DNA of 21,205 bases from Treponema sp. (GTDB lineage Bacteria > Spirochaetota > Spirochaetia > Treponematales > Breznakiellaceae), in assembly GCA_009785545.1 (NCBI GenBank), contig WQWD01000009.1:1-21205 (forward strand). The letters are read 5' to 3'. The first letter of the stretch is position 1; each line of letters opens with the position of its first letter. Shown here in pieces: positions 1-7,278 of the stretch. The position numbers and the translations under genes are program-made. The notes beneath the pieces were generated by a model, which was given only the letters and a program-made list of their open reading frames with translations, was not told where the DNA came from and did no database searches.

Positions 1-110
<110 letters not shown>

Positions 111-208
111 AAAATCTTTAATGAAAACAGACTTATCTAGATCAAAAACACTAGGCACCTTTTGAGGCACTCTGAAATTGCTTGTTTTTAATATAAATTC
201 AGACAATG

Positions 209-342
209 TCATAATATAATAGTATAACGCTATTTTATTTCCAGCAATGTAAAAATTACACATTTAGAGTAAAAAATAAAGGTGAATTTTTTAAAAATTT
301 ACTACTAGAAAAAAGTCGTATATTCTGATAAAGTTACTTTAA
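209..342 (+). repeat. Leader repeat, copy 1 (upstream of esterase)
   Basis: This leader resembles 18685-18812 upstream of recJ. The 20 bases from 246 are identical in both copies. Similarity then continues with scattered substitutions and small indels through a shared CTACTAGAAAAAA segment to TACTTTAAG near the start codon. It contains the perfect dyad TGTAA-AAA-TTACA (248-260), a plausible protein-binding site. A TATAAT at 215-220 could be a -10 box, but I see no convincing -35 at proper spacing. The hairpin formed in copy 2 is degenerate here. Confidence 0.7.
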
Positions 343-352
343 GGAGAGTATT

Positions 353-1624
353 ATGAAAAAGAAAATTATTACAGTTTTTTTTCTAATTTTATTTCATTTG
401 TTATTAGCCGGGTGTCCGGGAACTGAAAATGAAATAGATGGTTTCAGTTTAAACTTAGAGCAGTTGACATTTGAACCTGCCGGAGAAGGTTACACAACAC
501 GATTTCCGCAAAATGTATACGTTACAAATCACTTAGGCGAACTTATAACAGTAAACATAAATTTGAGCGGTGCAAATCCTGGAAGTTTTAGTGTAAACAC
601 TAATAGTTTAAGCATCGCTGCAGGAGCAACTGCAAGATTTACAGTACGGCCTATCAGAGGCCTTAATGAAGGAACCTATTCGGCAACTATTATTGTTAGT
701 GCAGACGGCTTTTTAGCAAGAAGTGTTAATTTAAGTTTTACTGTAACAGAGGAAGCTGATGAGTTTCACGTATTTCTCGCGTTTGGACAATCCAATATGC
801 AAGGGCCTGGCCCAATACGACAACGAGATAGCGAAAACGTAAGCGAGCGTTGGAAAGTTTTAAATGTTGTTGCAGGCATATATGGAGGTCAGACTCGAGC
901 TCAAGGAGAATGGTACACTGCAGTTCCGCCGCTCATGATCGCAGGCAACTTAAACCACTGGCAACACCCATTCACCACAGGGCTTAGCCCCGCAGACTGG
1001 TTTGGACGCCATCTTGCAGCAAATATCCCTGAACGTATTACAGTAGGAGTAATTCCCGTAGCCCATGGAGATCTTGCGCTTGCGGCATTTCACAGAACAC
1101 GCGCGGAAGAATATTACTTTGGGCCATCCGGTCAAGGCGGTGATCATCGAGAGCCAACCAGGCCAAGTACTACAGAAAGAACCGGTTGGGAACGATACAC
1201 AAATGCAGGTTATGAAAGTTTGTTCGATGCTATAGTTTCAAACGCAAAAATCGCACAGGAACAAGGCGCAATTATCAAGGGTATTATAGTTCATCAAGGC
1301 GAAAGCGGAAGAGGGCTTACCTATACAACATGGCATGAAATGCTTAAAGAAATTTACGATGACATTTTAAGCGAATTAGGACTTGCACCTAATTCCATTC
1401 CGATCTTACTTGGTCAAACTTGGGATGCAGGAAGCGGCAACACTGGCGATATGTTGAATCTTGACTTTCGAATTCAACAAACCATTCCTAATGCATGGAT
1501 AATTAGCTCTGAATTATTAACTCAGGGCAGACCGGTTAATGATTTTCTCCATTTTGGATCTGAAGACTTGGAAGAATTTGGAATACGTTATGCAGAAACT
1601 ATGCTAAATTTACTTTACAGGTAA
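353..1624 (+). CDS. Lipoprotein carbohydrate esterase, SASA/CE6-like (probable acetylxylan esterase)
   Basis: Predicted secreted esterase removing acetyl groups from xylan or related sugars. The ATG follows AAGGAG with a 6-base gap. A lipoprotein signal ends at LLAG-Cys21. Residues ~30-130 look like an Ig-like/BACON-type beta-sandwich spacer. The catalytic SASA (sialate O-acetylesterase-type, as in CE6) domain spans ~135-423. It has the block I motif GQSNM with nucleophile Ser147, the HQGESG block (His314 to Ser318), and a C-terminal DFLH (Asp397, His400) fitting the DxxH catalytic pair. It is the only plus-strand gene of the locus and converges on the CE15 gene with a shared hairpin between them. 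It therefore has its own leader, similar to that of recJ. Acetylxylan specificity is inferred from the neighbours; another acetylated sugar is possible. Confidence 0.85.
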   Translation: MKKKIITVFFLILFHLLLAGCPGTENEIDGFSLNLEQLTFEPAGEGYTTRFPQNVYVTNHLGELITVNINLSGANPGSFSVNTNSLSIAAGATARFTVRPIRGLNEGTYSATIIVSADGFLARSVNLSFTVTEEADEFHVFLAFGQSNMQGPGPIRQRDSENVSERWKVLNVVAGIYGGQTRAQGEWYTAVPPLMIAGNLNHWQHPFTTGLSPADWFGRHLAANIPERITVGVIPVAHGDLALAAFHRTRAEEYYFGPSGQGGDHREPTRPSTTERTGWERYTNAGYESLFDAIVSNAKIAQEQGAIIKGIIVHQGESGRGLTYTTWHEMLKEIYDDILSELGLAPNSIPILLGQTWDAGSGNTGDMLNLDFRIQQTIPNAWIISSELLTQGRPVNDFLHFGSEDLEEFGIRYAETMLNLLYR

Positions 1625-1648
1625 TTTATCTTTAATTAAAATTTGTGC

Positions 1649-1679
1649 CGAGGTTCCCTTTGATTTCAGGGGAACCTCG
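1649..1679. terminator. Shared hairpin between convergent genes
   Basis: A perfect 10-bp stem (1649-1658 with 1670-1679) and 11-base loop lie in the 62-base gap between the convergent esterase and CE15 genes. Neither flank has a strong U-run; on the minus strand the stem is followed shortly by AAATTTT. It probably acts as a bidirectional terminator. Confidence 0.65.
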
Positions 1680-1686
1680 ATGCAAA

Positions 1687-3588
1687 TCAGTCGGCTGCGC
1701 CGGCTGTGCCGACTACGCCGGGCAGCCTCACCAATGTTTCCGGATAATCAAGCGTAATGGGGTCACCATTTACATCAACCATTTGCTCTGGGTGGGCAAT
1801 GAACCATGCTCGCACATTGTCGGCAATGGTTTTCCCGAAATCACCAGGAGGCCATTCACCAGGAAACTGCCTTGTGCGATTAGGATTTTTCCATGTAATA
1901 CGCAGATAGTCTTCCAAATGCAAAGGGTTAAACCAGTCAACTTTGGTTCTGGGATTCCCTTGATCATCGATCAATCTGTCTGTCATCATGTTTATCGTAG
2001 CAACCGGCCAGTCGCCTGAGAGCCGTCTCCATTGTCTATCAGCAGGCCATTCGGGGTGATGGTTTGTGTTAAAAAACCAGTTGGCGTAGTCAATCATGTT
2101 GAATACCTGCACCTCCGGCCATGTATGCCCTGTTCCATGTAAGAGTACGGTTGCGTGTTGCTCGACACCAAGGAAGTCAAAGAGTTCTCTGGTCAAAAGA
2201 TATGTGATATACAAAGGATGCTGAGAAACCCAACCGCTGGGTGAGCCATGAGTCCAACTGTTATCACGCCAACCATTCACACCCATGTAAACATTCGGTG
2301 CCATTAAAGATGCCGCAAAATGCGAATCAAATGGCATACCACCTAAAATCCCGCTGCCAGGACTGCCGCTCATGGCAAAATTAGGATTGTGTTGCTGAAA
2401 TTCTGCAAGTCTAATCCCTCTCCAGCTAGGTTGTTCACCTCGTGCTTGTGCCATAACCTGAATTTGAGTTCTGTTTGGCCCGCCAATTGATAATTCTTCC
2501 CAATCACGAGGAGCCAATTTAACCATTATATGGCTTTGTGAATCGTAAGGTAAAGCCGGATTGTAACGAGTAATATTCATCAGGCGAACTTGGTTGTACC
2601 CTCCAGCGTGCCGATTCAATCCTGCTTTTTGGCTCGTCCAACGCTCGACATTTGTACCAAGAGAGCCTGACGAAGCAGGAACGCTTATAGCTACACGAGT
2701 ACCCCTTTGGCTTTCTGCCCAAGAACCGGCATACATCGCCGCTTTTCCGTTACGAGAAACACCGGATATCGCTATTTGGCGAGAGTTGACTACACCGCCA
2801 AGAAAATCAGGATTTTGCTCGATAGCATCCATAATGCGAGAAATTGTCCATGCCATGTGCAAAAACGCCGAAGGGCGATTGGGATCTGCTGTGTTGTTAA
2901 AGTTCCACAAAGTCTGTGCAGGATGGTCAAAATTGTCAGCACTGCCGCCCAGGTTCATTGTTGCCCAGCCATTCGCTTGCAGATGATTAAGACCGCCCGA
3001 AGACGGAACCCCTATAAACAACGGAACTTTGTTATCAGAAGAAACAGGCAAACCATTCGGCGCAATATCTGGTATAGTAATATTAAATGTATAATCAACA
3101 GTATTGTTATTTGCTGTAAATCTTAGTGTAACAGAACCTCCTGCAGCACCAGGATTCGTAATAACTGTGATCGAAGTTGGCGGCGGCGGTTTCGTACCCT
3201 GAAGATAATGCTCTAATAGGCGTTTTACTTCCTCACGACGACCGCCCGGAACAAGCGTCCAATCTTCTGGAATATAATTGTTTAGAGGGCGCGGCATCCA
3301 TCTCCCCTCAGGAGTTTCATACGCTTCCCATTCCAGCGGACTATAAATACGGCTGCCATCACCGCGTATAAAAATATTTGGAAATTCGTACATTTCCCCG
3401 GCGGCATCCCACTGCTGTGGTGTCGGCCAATTACCGATACCGTAAGTCAGTGTCGGCACACCTCCCATAGGCGAGGGAGGTCGAGGTCTTGGCGGTTGGT
3501 CTGGTGGTGAATCGCCAGAGTCCGTAGGACAAGCAGCAAACATGAAAGTTAATGCTAATCCTATTACTAAGATAACTGCTTTTTTCAT
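1687..3588 (-). CDS. CE15-like 4-O-methyl-glucuronoyl methylesterase lipoprotein
   Basis: CE15 enzymes cleave the ester between glucuronic acid side chains of xylan and lignin alcohols. The start is the ATG at 3588, 6 bases after AAGGGG; an in-frame TTG five codons upstream lies before that ribosome site and is unlikely. The product is 633 aa. The lipobox is FAA-Cys20, followed by a Pro-rich linker. The family nucleophile motif appears as GVSRNGKAA (Ser278; usual form GCSRxGK), and MPFDSH with the later GTGHTW (His488) match the downstream CE15 blocks. The canonical PQESG acid segment is replaced by PASSG (304-308), so the usual Glu is absent. Asp442 in WRDNSW is one candidate for a replacement acid. 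It is the last gene of the minus-strand series, 41 bases after the unknown lipoprotein. The fold assignment is fairly sure; activity is inferred. Confidence 0.85.
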   Translation of the reverse strand: MKKAVILVIGLALTFMFAACPTDSGDSPPDQPPRPRPPSPMGGVPTLTYGIGNWPTPQQWDAAGEMYEFPNIFIRGDGSRIYSPLEWEAYETPEGRWMPRPLNNYIPEDWTLVPGGRREEVKRLLEHYLQGTKPPPPTSITVITNPGAAGGSVTLRFTANNNTVDYTFNITIPDIAPNGLPVSSDNKVPLFIGVPSSGGLNHLQANGWATMNLGGSADNFDHPAQTLWNFNNTADPNRPSAFLHMAWTISRIMDAIEQNPDFLGGVVNSRQIAISGVSRNGKAAMYAGSWAESQRGTRVAISVPASSGSLGTNVERWTSQKAGLNRHAGGYNQVRLMNITRYNPALPYDSQSHIMVKLAPRDWEELSIGGPNRTQIQVMAQARGEQPSWRGIRLAEFQQHNPNFAMSGSPGSGILGGMPFDSHFAASLMAPNVYMGVNGWRDNSWTHGSPSGWVSQHPLYITYLLTRELFDFLGVEQHATVLLHGTGHTWPEVQVFNMIDYANWFFNTNHHPEWPADRQWRRLSGDWPVATINMMTDRLIDDQGNPRTKVDWFNPLHLEDYLRITWKNPNRTRQFPGEWPPGDFGKTIADNVRAWFIAHPEQMVDVNGDPITLDYPETLVRLPGVVGTAGAAD

Positions 3589-3629
3589 AAAATACCCCTT
3601 CAAAATTTATTTTTATCAATACTATGTAT

Positions 3630-4592
3630 TTATAATCCCTTCGCGGGTAAAACCCTTCTTGCATTGGAAATATAAGTGGTTGTTCCTGTTAAGAAAACAC
3701 GAATACCTCGTAAAAGTCCATATTCATCCTCAAACATAATATCAAGGGAGCCATCATTGTTTTGAACTGTTCTAAAATCATGCCCGTTATAGTATTCAAG
3801 ATCAAACGTGAATTTGCCTGTTCTGGTTAAAAATACATTTGAACCTGCTTCTACCGGAACAACTGCTCTTATGTTGTTTACTGTTGGTAAATTGTTGGCG
3901 GGATTAAATGTGTAAATCGTAAAAGTGTCGTTTTCGAAAATTATCGTAGAATTAAGATCTTGCCACATAGCTCGTCTTATCCAGCGTCTGAAAACTCGCA
4001 TATTGTTTTCGAAAGTCGAACTGCGAAAAAATTCTAAATTCCATGCGCTTAGCGGCTGGAGAGCTTGCCCTCTGTAAAATTGATCTTCCAATAAATTGAT
4101 ATAACCCTGCGAAATAAAACTAAAACTATTAAACGTAATATAAGCATTATATTCATGCCTTAATAATCTTTGAAAATCTCTTTGGCTAACTCTGGGGTTT
4201 TCTGAAAATTTATTATGGAATCTATTAAATGTTCTTTGGTTAGAAATTTGTATAACAATACCCATCCCCTCGGAGTGGAACCACATCGAATTAACTTCGA
4301 TAATATTAGACCTTATATTTCTTGCAGATAAAAGCCTTAAAGTTTCCCTGCTTGAGTACGGTATATTAGGATTTATTCTTCTTACGGTATTCATGTAACT
4401 AAAAAACAAATCATGCGGCATAAAATAATCGGTTTGAGCAAATGTAAAAGTTAAATCTGATGTATAAAACGGCAATACACGAGATACCTCTCTGTTACAC
4501 CCGGAAAATAAAATTAAAAATAATATTGTTAGCGAAATTTGTTTAAATAATTTCAAGTTTAACTCCATGTTCAGCGTAAGCAGTACACTCAT
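3630..4592 (-). CDS. Unrecognised lipoprotein
   Basis: I do not recognise this 320-aa product. It has a hydrophobic signal ending ILFSG-Cys (Cys32 from this start). The rest is rich in aromatic, Asn and Arg residues with alternating beta-like stretches, and has no catalytic motif that I can name. The start is uncertain: neither the ATG at 4592 nor an in-frame ATG at 4568 (giving a more usual 24-residue signal) has a clear ribosome site. The gene follows barrel gene A after a terminator-like hairpin and precedes CE15 by 41 bases. Position suggests a surface or periplasmic accessory of the xylan system, such as a glycan-binding or barrel-associated protein, but nothing in the sequence proves it. 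Confidence 0.75.
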   Translation of the reverse strand: MSVLLTLNMELNLKLFKQISLTILFLILFSGCNREVSRVLPFYTSDLTFTFAQTDYFMPHDLFFSYMNTVRRINPNIPYSSRETLRLLSARNIRSNIIEVNSMWFHSEGMGIVIQISNQRTFNRFHNKFSENPRVSQRDFQRLLRHEYNAYITFNSFSFISQGYINLLEDQFYRGQALQPLSAWNLEFFRSSTFENNMRVFRRWIRRAMWQDLNSTIIFENDTFTIYTFNPANNLPTVNNIRAVVPVEAGSNVFLTRTGKFTFDLEYYNGHDFRTVQNNDGSLDIMFEDEYGLLRGIRVFLTGTTTYISNARRVLPAKGL

Positions 4593-4606
4593 GAGTACTC
4601 ATGAGA
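4587..4606. repeat. Tandem palindrome over the lipoprotein start
   Basis: Two adjacent copies of the palindrome ACTCATGAGT (4587-4596, and 4597-4606 with the last base changed) overlap the ATG at 4592 and abut the U-run of the preceding hairpin. It could be an operator, or chance. Confidence 0.5.
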
Positions 4607-4646
4607 AAAAATTAAAGGGGAATTTGCAATATGCAAGTTCCCCTTT
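4605..4646 (-). terminator. Hairpin with U-run after barrel gene A
   Basis: A 14-bp stem (4614-4627 with 4633-4646, one imperfect pair) with a 5-base loop directly follows the barrel gene stop. On the minus strand it is followed by UUUUUU (4606-4611). This is a good intrinsic terminator shape. The next gene begins only 13-37 bases later, depending on its start codon. Confidence 0.8.
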
Positions 4647-4650
4647 TCAA

Positions 4651-5862
4651 TTAAAAAGTAAAAGTGAGTCTTAGGTTTACCCAATGGGTTCTTGTGTTTT
4701 GAAAACCCAAACCATCACCGGCAAACCAGTAGTCACTTTGGTAGCGATATACCAGCGAAATATGAGATGTCCCTGCAAGATTTAACCTAACTTGCGGCTC
4801 AAAAAACCAGTAAAGATACGGCGCACCTAATTCAGATCTCAAACCTGCAAGTTCCATAGCGTACTCAAATGCAGCACCTACTTGCAATAAGTTATCAAAC
4901 AACCTAAAGTGCAAACCCGGGCGAATCGCAAGCCGTCTATCGTCACCTATTAGGAAGTAACCCACACGAACTTGTGCCAGCATCCAATCCGGATCATACT
5001 GCAAAAACAGCCAGTTTATACCGGTTCGTATCGCATCGGTTTCTTCGTCGGGAAGAGTTAAATTACGAGGGTTAAGCCCGTTCCAATAGCCATTTGCAAA
5101 AATTTGGAAACCCGGAAGCAGGCGGTCTAAAACTCTTTCTTCTACACGGAACAGCAATCTTTCAAATGGCGGGCCGTCAAAAAGCCCATCAAAACGATAC
5201 GCAAAACGAAAATGAAAAAAGTCGTGAGTATACGAAATACCTACAACAGATTCCGTTAATATATCCGTGAGAGTTAAATCCCCTGACGGCCATTGAGGAT
5301 CCACTATGCTTTCTGCATTGCCGTCAAAATTATTTAAAACAAAACCAAAGTTAAGCGAACCGGGGGTTATAAACGAAATTCGCTGCGGGATAAATTCAAA
5401 CCTCATTCCTAAGGTAGTGTCGAGTTCTCTCCAAAGTTCCGGGCCGCCGGTTCCCCAAGGTGAGTCGCCCATTCTTCCTGCAGAGATTTTTACGCCATTA
5501 TTAAAAAAATATCCGAATGCGAAAGCATATCCCCAAAAGAATCGATTTTCTTCCCCAGTAAGCCATTGCGTCGATTCAAATCGAAATTTTACTCCAAGGT
5601 TGTCATTCAAATCATATTGAAAATTCAAACGAAACCTGCCTAAGTTGGCGGAAAGAGCGGCAAAACCTTCATGACCTGCCATCCAGTTTACATCCTCGCT
5701 GTTATGGATAAAGGCCTGAGTTTCCGGTTCGCTCATATCATCACGCAAGAAAGAGTACCAAAAAAGACCCGTTCTCATTTCGCCGGATATTTGTATGTCC
5801 TGTGCAAAAGAAGTACCAATCATGCAAAACATAATGACTAATACAATAATTATCTTTTTCAT
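4651..5862 (-). CDS. Outer-membrane beta-barrel protein A (porin-like)
   Basis: 403 aa with a Sec signal cleaved after TSFA (residue 20) and no lipobox. Alternating aromatic/polar beta-strand patterns run throughout, and the protein ends in a strand finishing VNLRLTFTF, the Phe-terminated signal read by the BAM machinery. Landmarks shared with the other three barrels are SGEMRTGLFW (26-35), SPW near 134-136 and ELDTTLGMRFEFIPQ (146-160). It is closest to barrel B: both have PGSLNxGFVLNNFD and FRLFDxxL. The ribosome site AAGGAG lies 7 bases before the ATG, and the gap to barrel B is 26 bases, so the two are co-transcribed. Context suggests a channel for xylo-oligosaccharides, but binding or structural roles are possible. 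I cannot name a database family. Confidence 0.8.
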   Translation of the reverse strand: MKKIIIVLVIMFCMIGTSFAQDIQISGEMRTGLFWYSFLRDDMSEPETQAFIHNSEDVNWMAGHEGFAALSANLGRFRLNFQYDLNDNLGVKFRFESTQWLTGEENRFFWGYAFAFGYFFNNGVKISAGRMGDSPWGTGGPELWRELDTTLGMRFEFIPQRISFITPGSLNFGFVLNNFDGNAESIVDPQWPSGDLTLTDILTESVVGISYTHDFFHFRFAYRFDGLFDGPPFERLLFRVEERVLDRLLPGFQIFANGYWNGLNPRNLTLPDEETDAIRTGINWLFLQYDPDWMLAQVRVGYFLIGDDRRLAIRPGLHFRLFDNLLQVGAAFEYAMELAGLRSELGAPYLYWFFEPQVRLNLAGTSHISLVYRYQSDYWFAGDGLGFQNTRTHWVNLRLTFTF

Positions 5863-5888
5863 AAATATTCTCCTTAACAGTTACTCAA

Positions 5889-7211
5889 CTAAAAAGAGAA
5901 TAAAACCCGAAGGTTTATCCAGTGTGTTACTGTATTAAGTTCACGAGCAATATATTCAAAATCACTATAATATCGATAAACAAGTGAAAGCTGTGCGTTA
6001 GGAGATAAATTAACTCTAACTTCAGGTTCGATAAACCAATGTTGATACGGCGCATTATCCCACCATCTGACATTGCCGATTCCTGTTGTAAAACCAAAAG
6101 TTGATCCTACAAACAAGAAATCATCAAACAATCTAAAGAAAAAACTGGGTTGTACAGAAAAAGAGTGCCTTGTTTCTCGGATTATCCTTCCCCCTACATC
6201 TCTGGTCAAGTCTAAATCCGTCAAATAGCCAAGGCGAATTTGTCCTACAAATAAACCTTGATCATAATGAAGATACAAAAAGTTAGTGGATTGTGCTATT
6301 TCGGTTATATTGCTGCGCAAGCCGGAATGAAAACCGTTTATCCAAACCTGAAAACCGGGCAAAAAATTGCTTAAAACGCGCTCTTCGATACGGAACATCA
6401 CGCTGTCGCCCTGTGCTAACGGACGTCCGTGCGGCGACCAGGGGAACTGCTCCACTATACCGTCAACTTCGCTGTCAAGCCGGTACACAAAACGTACATG
6501 AAAAAGATCATGCGTATAAGCGATGCCCAATACTGATTCCAAGAGTACATCTGTAATAGTAGTTGGAATCCGATCAGTTGTTAAAGAACCACTTTCATCG
6601 ACCCTACGTCCAAGCGGGCGATCAAAATTATTCAATACAAAGCCGATGTTAAGAGAACCCGGCACGATAAAAGGAATGTTTTGCGGAATAAATTCAAACC
6701 TCATTCCCATGGAGCTGTCTAAATCATTCCAAAGAGGTTCAAACGCACTCATACCCCACGGTGAATTGCCAAGTAATCCTGCAGAAATACGCAAATTGTC
6801 GTTAAAGAAATTGCCATATACAAAGGCATAAACCCAAAATGGAGAGTTTCGTTGATCAATTGCAGCCATTGGCCAGTATGTAGTTTCAAAACGAAACATT
6901 GTTCCAAGTAAACCGGCATTATAATGAAAATCCAATCGTAATCTTGCCTGGTTATTGCTAAGAGTGGGAATCAAATCACCTTGCGGCTGCCTTACACCAA
7001 TTGGTGAAAAACCTTCTCCAATACCTTGGCTATTGCTGATAAAAGCAGTTGAATCTGGAGTTCCCCAATCGCCGCCCCTTGTTAGTTCTCGTTGTAAACT
7101 ATACCAAAAAAGACCGGTTCTCATTTCGCCGGACAAAGTAAGTCCTTGTTGAGCTGTAACAATGCCAAAAACAAACACTGTTAGAGCTATAGTTAATAAA
7201 AATTTTTTCAT
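5889..7211 (-). CDS. Outer-membrane beta-barrel protein B (porin-like)
   Basis: 440 aa, the longest of four paralogues. The signal peptide ends IVTA-QQ (residue 20), followed at once by SGEMRTGLFWYS, nearly identical to barrel A. It shares MRFEFIPQ, PGSLNIGFVLNNFD, YTHDLFH and LPGFQ with A, and ends in WINLRVLFSF with the terminal Phe. Extra length lies mainly in putative loops near residues 40-70 and 195-280. The ribosome site is weak (AGGG, 11 bases before the ATG), and a near-perfect hairpin ends 27 bases upstream of the start. It is first in a two-gene unit with A. A role in passing xylan fragments across the outer membrane is inferred only from the surrounding enzymes. Confidence 0.8.
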   Translation of the reverse strand: MKKFLLTIALTVFVFGIVTAQQGLTLSGEMRTGLFWYSLQRELTRGGDWGTPDSTAFISNSQGIGEGFSPIGVRQPQGDLIPTLSNNQARLRLDFHYNAGLLGTMFRFETTYWPMAAIDQRNSPFWVYAFVYGNFFNDNLRISAGLLGNSPWGMSAFEPLWNDLDSSMGMRFEFIPQNIPFIVPGSLNIGFVLNNFDRPLGRRVDESGSLTTDRIPTTITDVLLESVLGIAYTHDLFHVRFVYRLDSEVDGIVEQFPWSPHGRPLAQGDSVMFRIEERVLSNFLPGFQVWINGFHSGLRSNITEIAQSTNFLYLHYDQGLFVGQIRLGYLTDLDLTRDVGGRIIRETRHSFSVQPSFFFRLFDDFLFVGSTFGFTTGIGNVRWWDNAPYQHWFIEPEVRVNLSPNAQLSLVYRYYSDFEYIARELNTVTHWINLRVLFSF

Positions 7212-7230
7212 TTTGAATTTGTCCCTGAAT

Positions 7231-7264
7231 TAAAATCTGGGTGACCGCATTAATGCAGTCACCC
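7231..7264 (-). terminator. Hairpin after GH30 gene 1
   Basis: A 26-base near-perfect inverted repeat (7239-7264) lies 14 bases after the GH30 stop. The one mismatched position becomes a G-U pair in minus-strand RNA. The stem is followed by AGAUUUU. Barrel B starts 27 bases later, too close for a separate promoter. Confidence 0.75.
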
Positions 7265-7278
7265 AAAAAGTAGATTTG

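Noticed and set aside
1645..2019. Plus-strand open frame of 124 codons
   Set aside because: It lies wholly antisense to the CE15 gene and shows no signal or family motif; a shadow frame.
2594..3126. Two overlapping plus-strand frames of 130 and 139 codons
   Set aside because: Both are antisense to the CE15 gene, with no ribosome site or recognisable domain.
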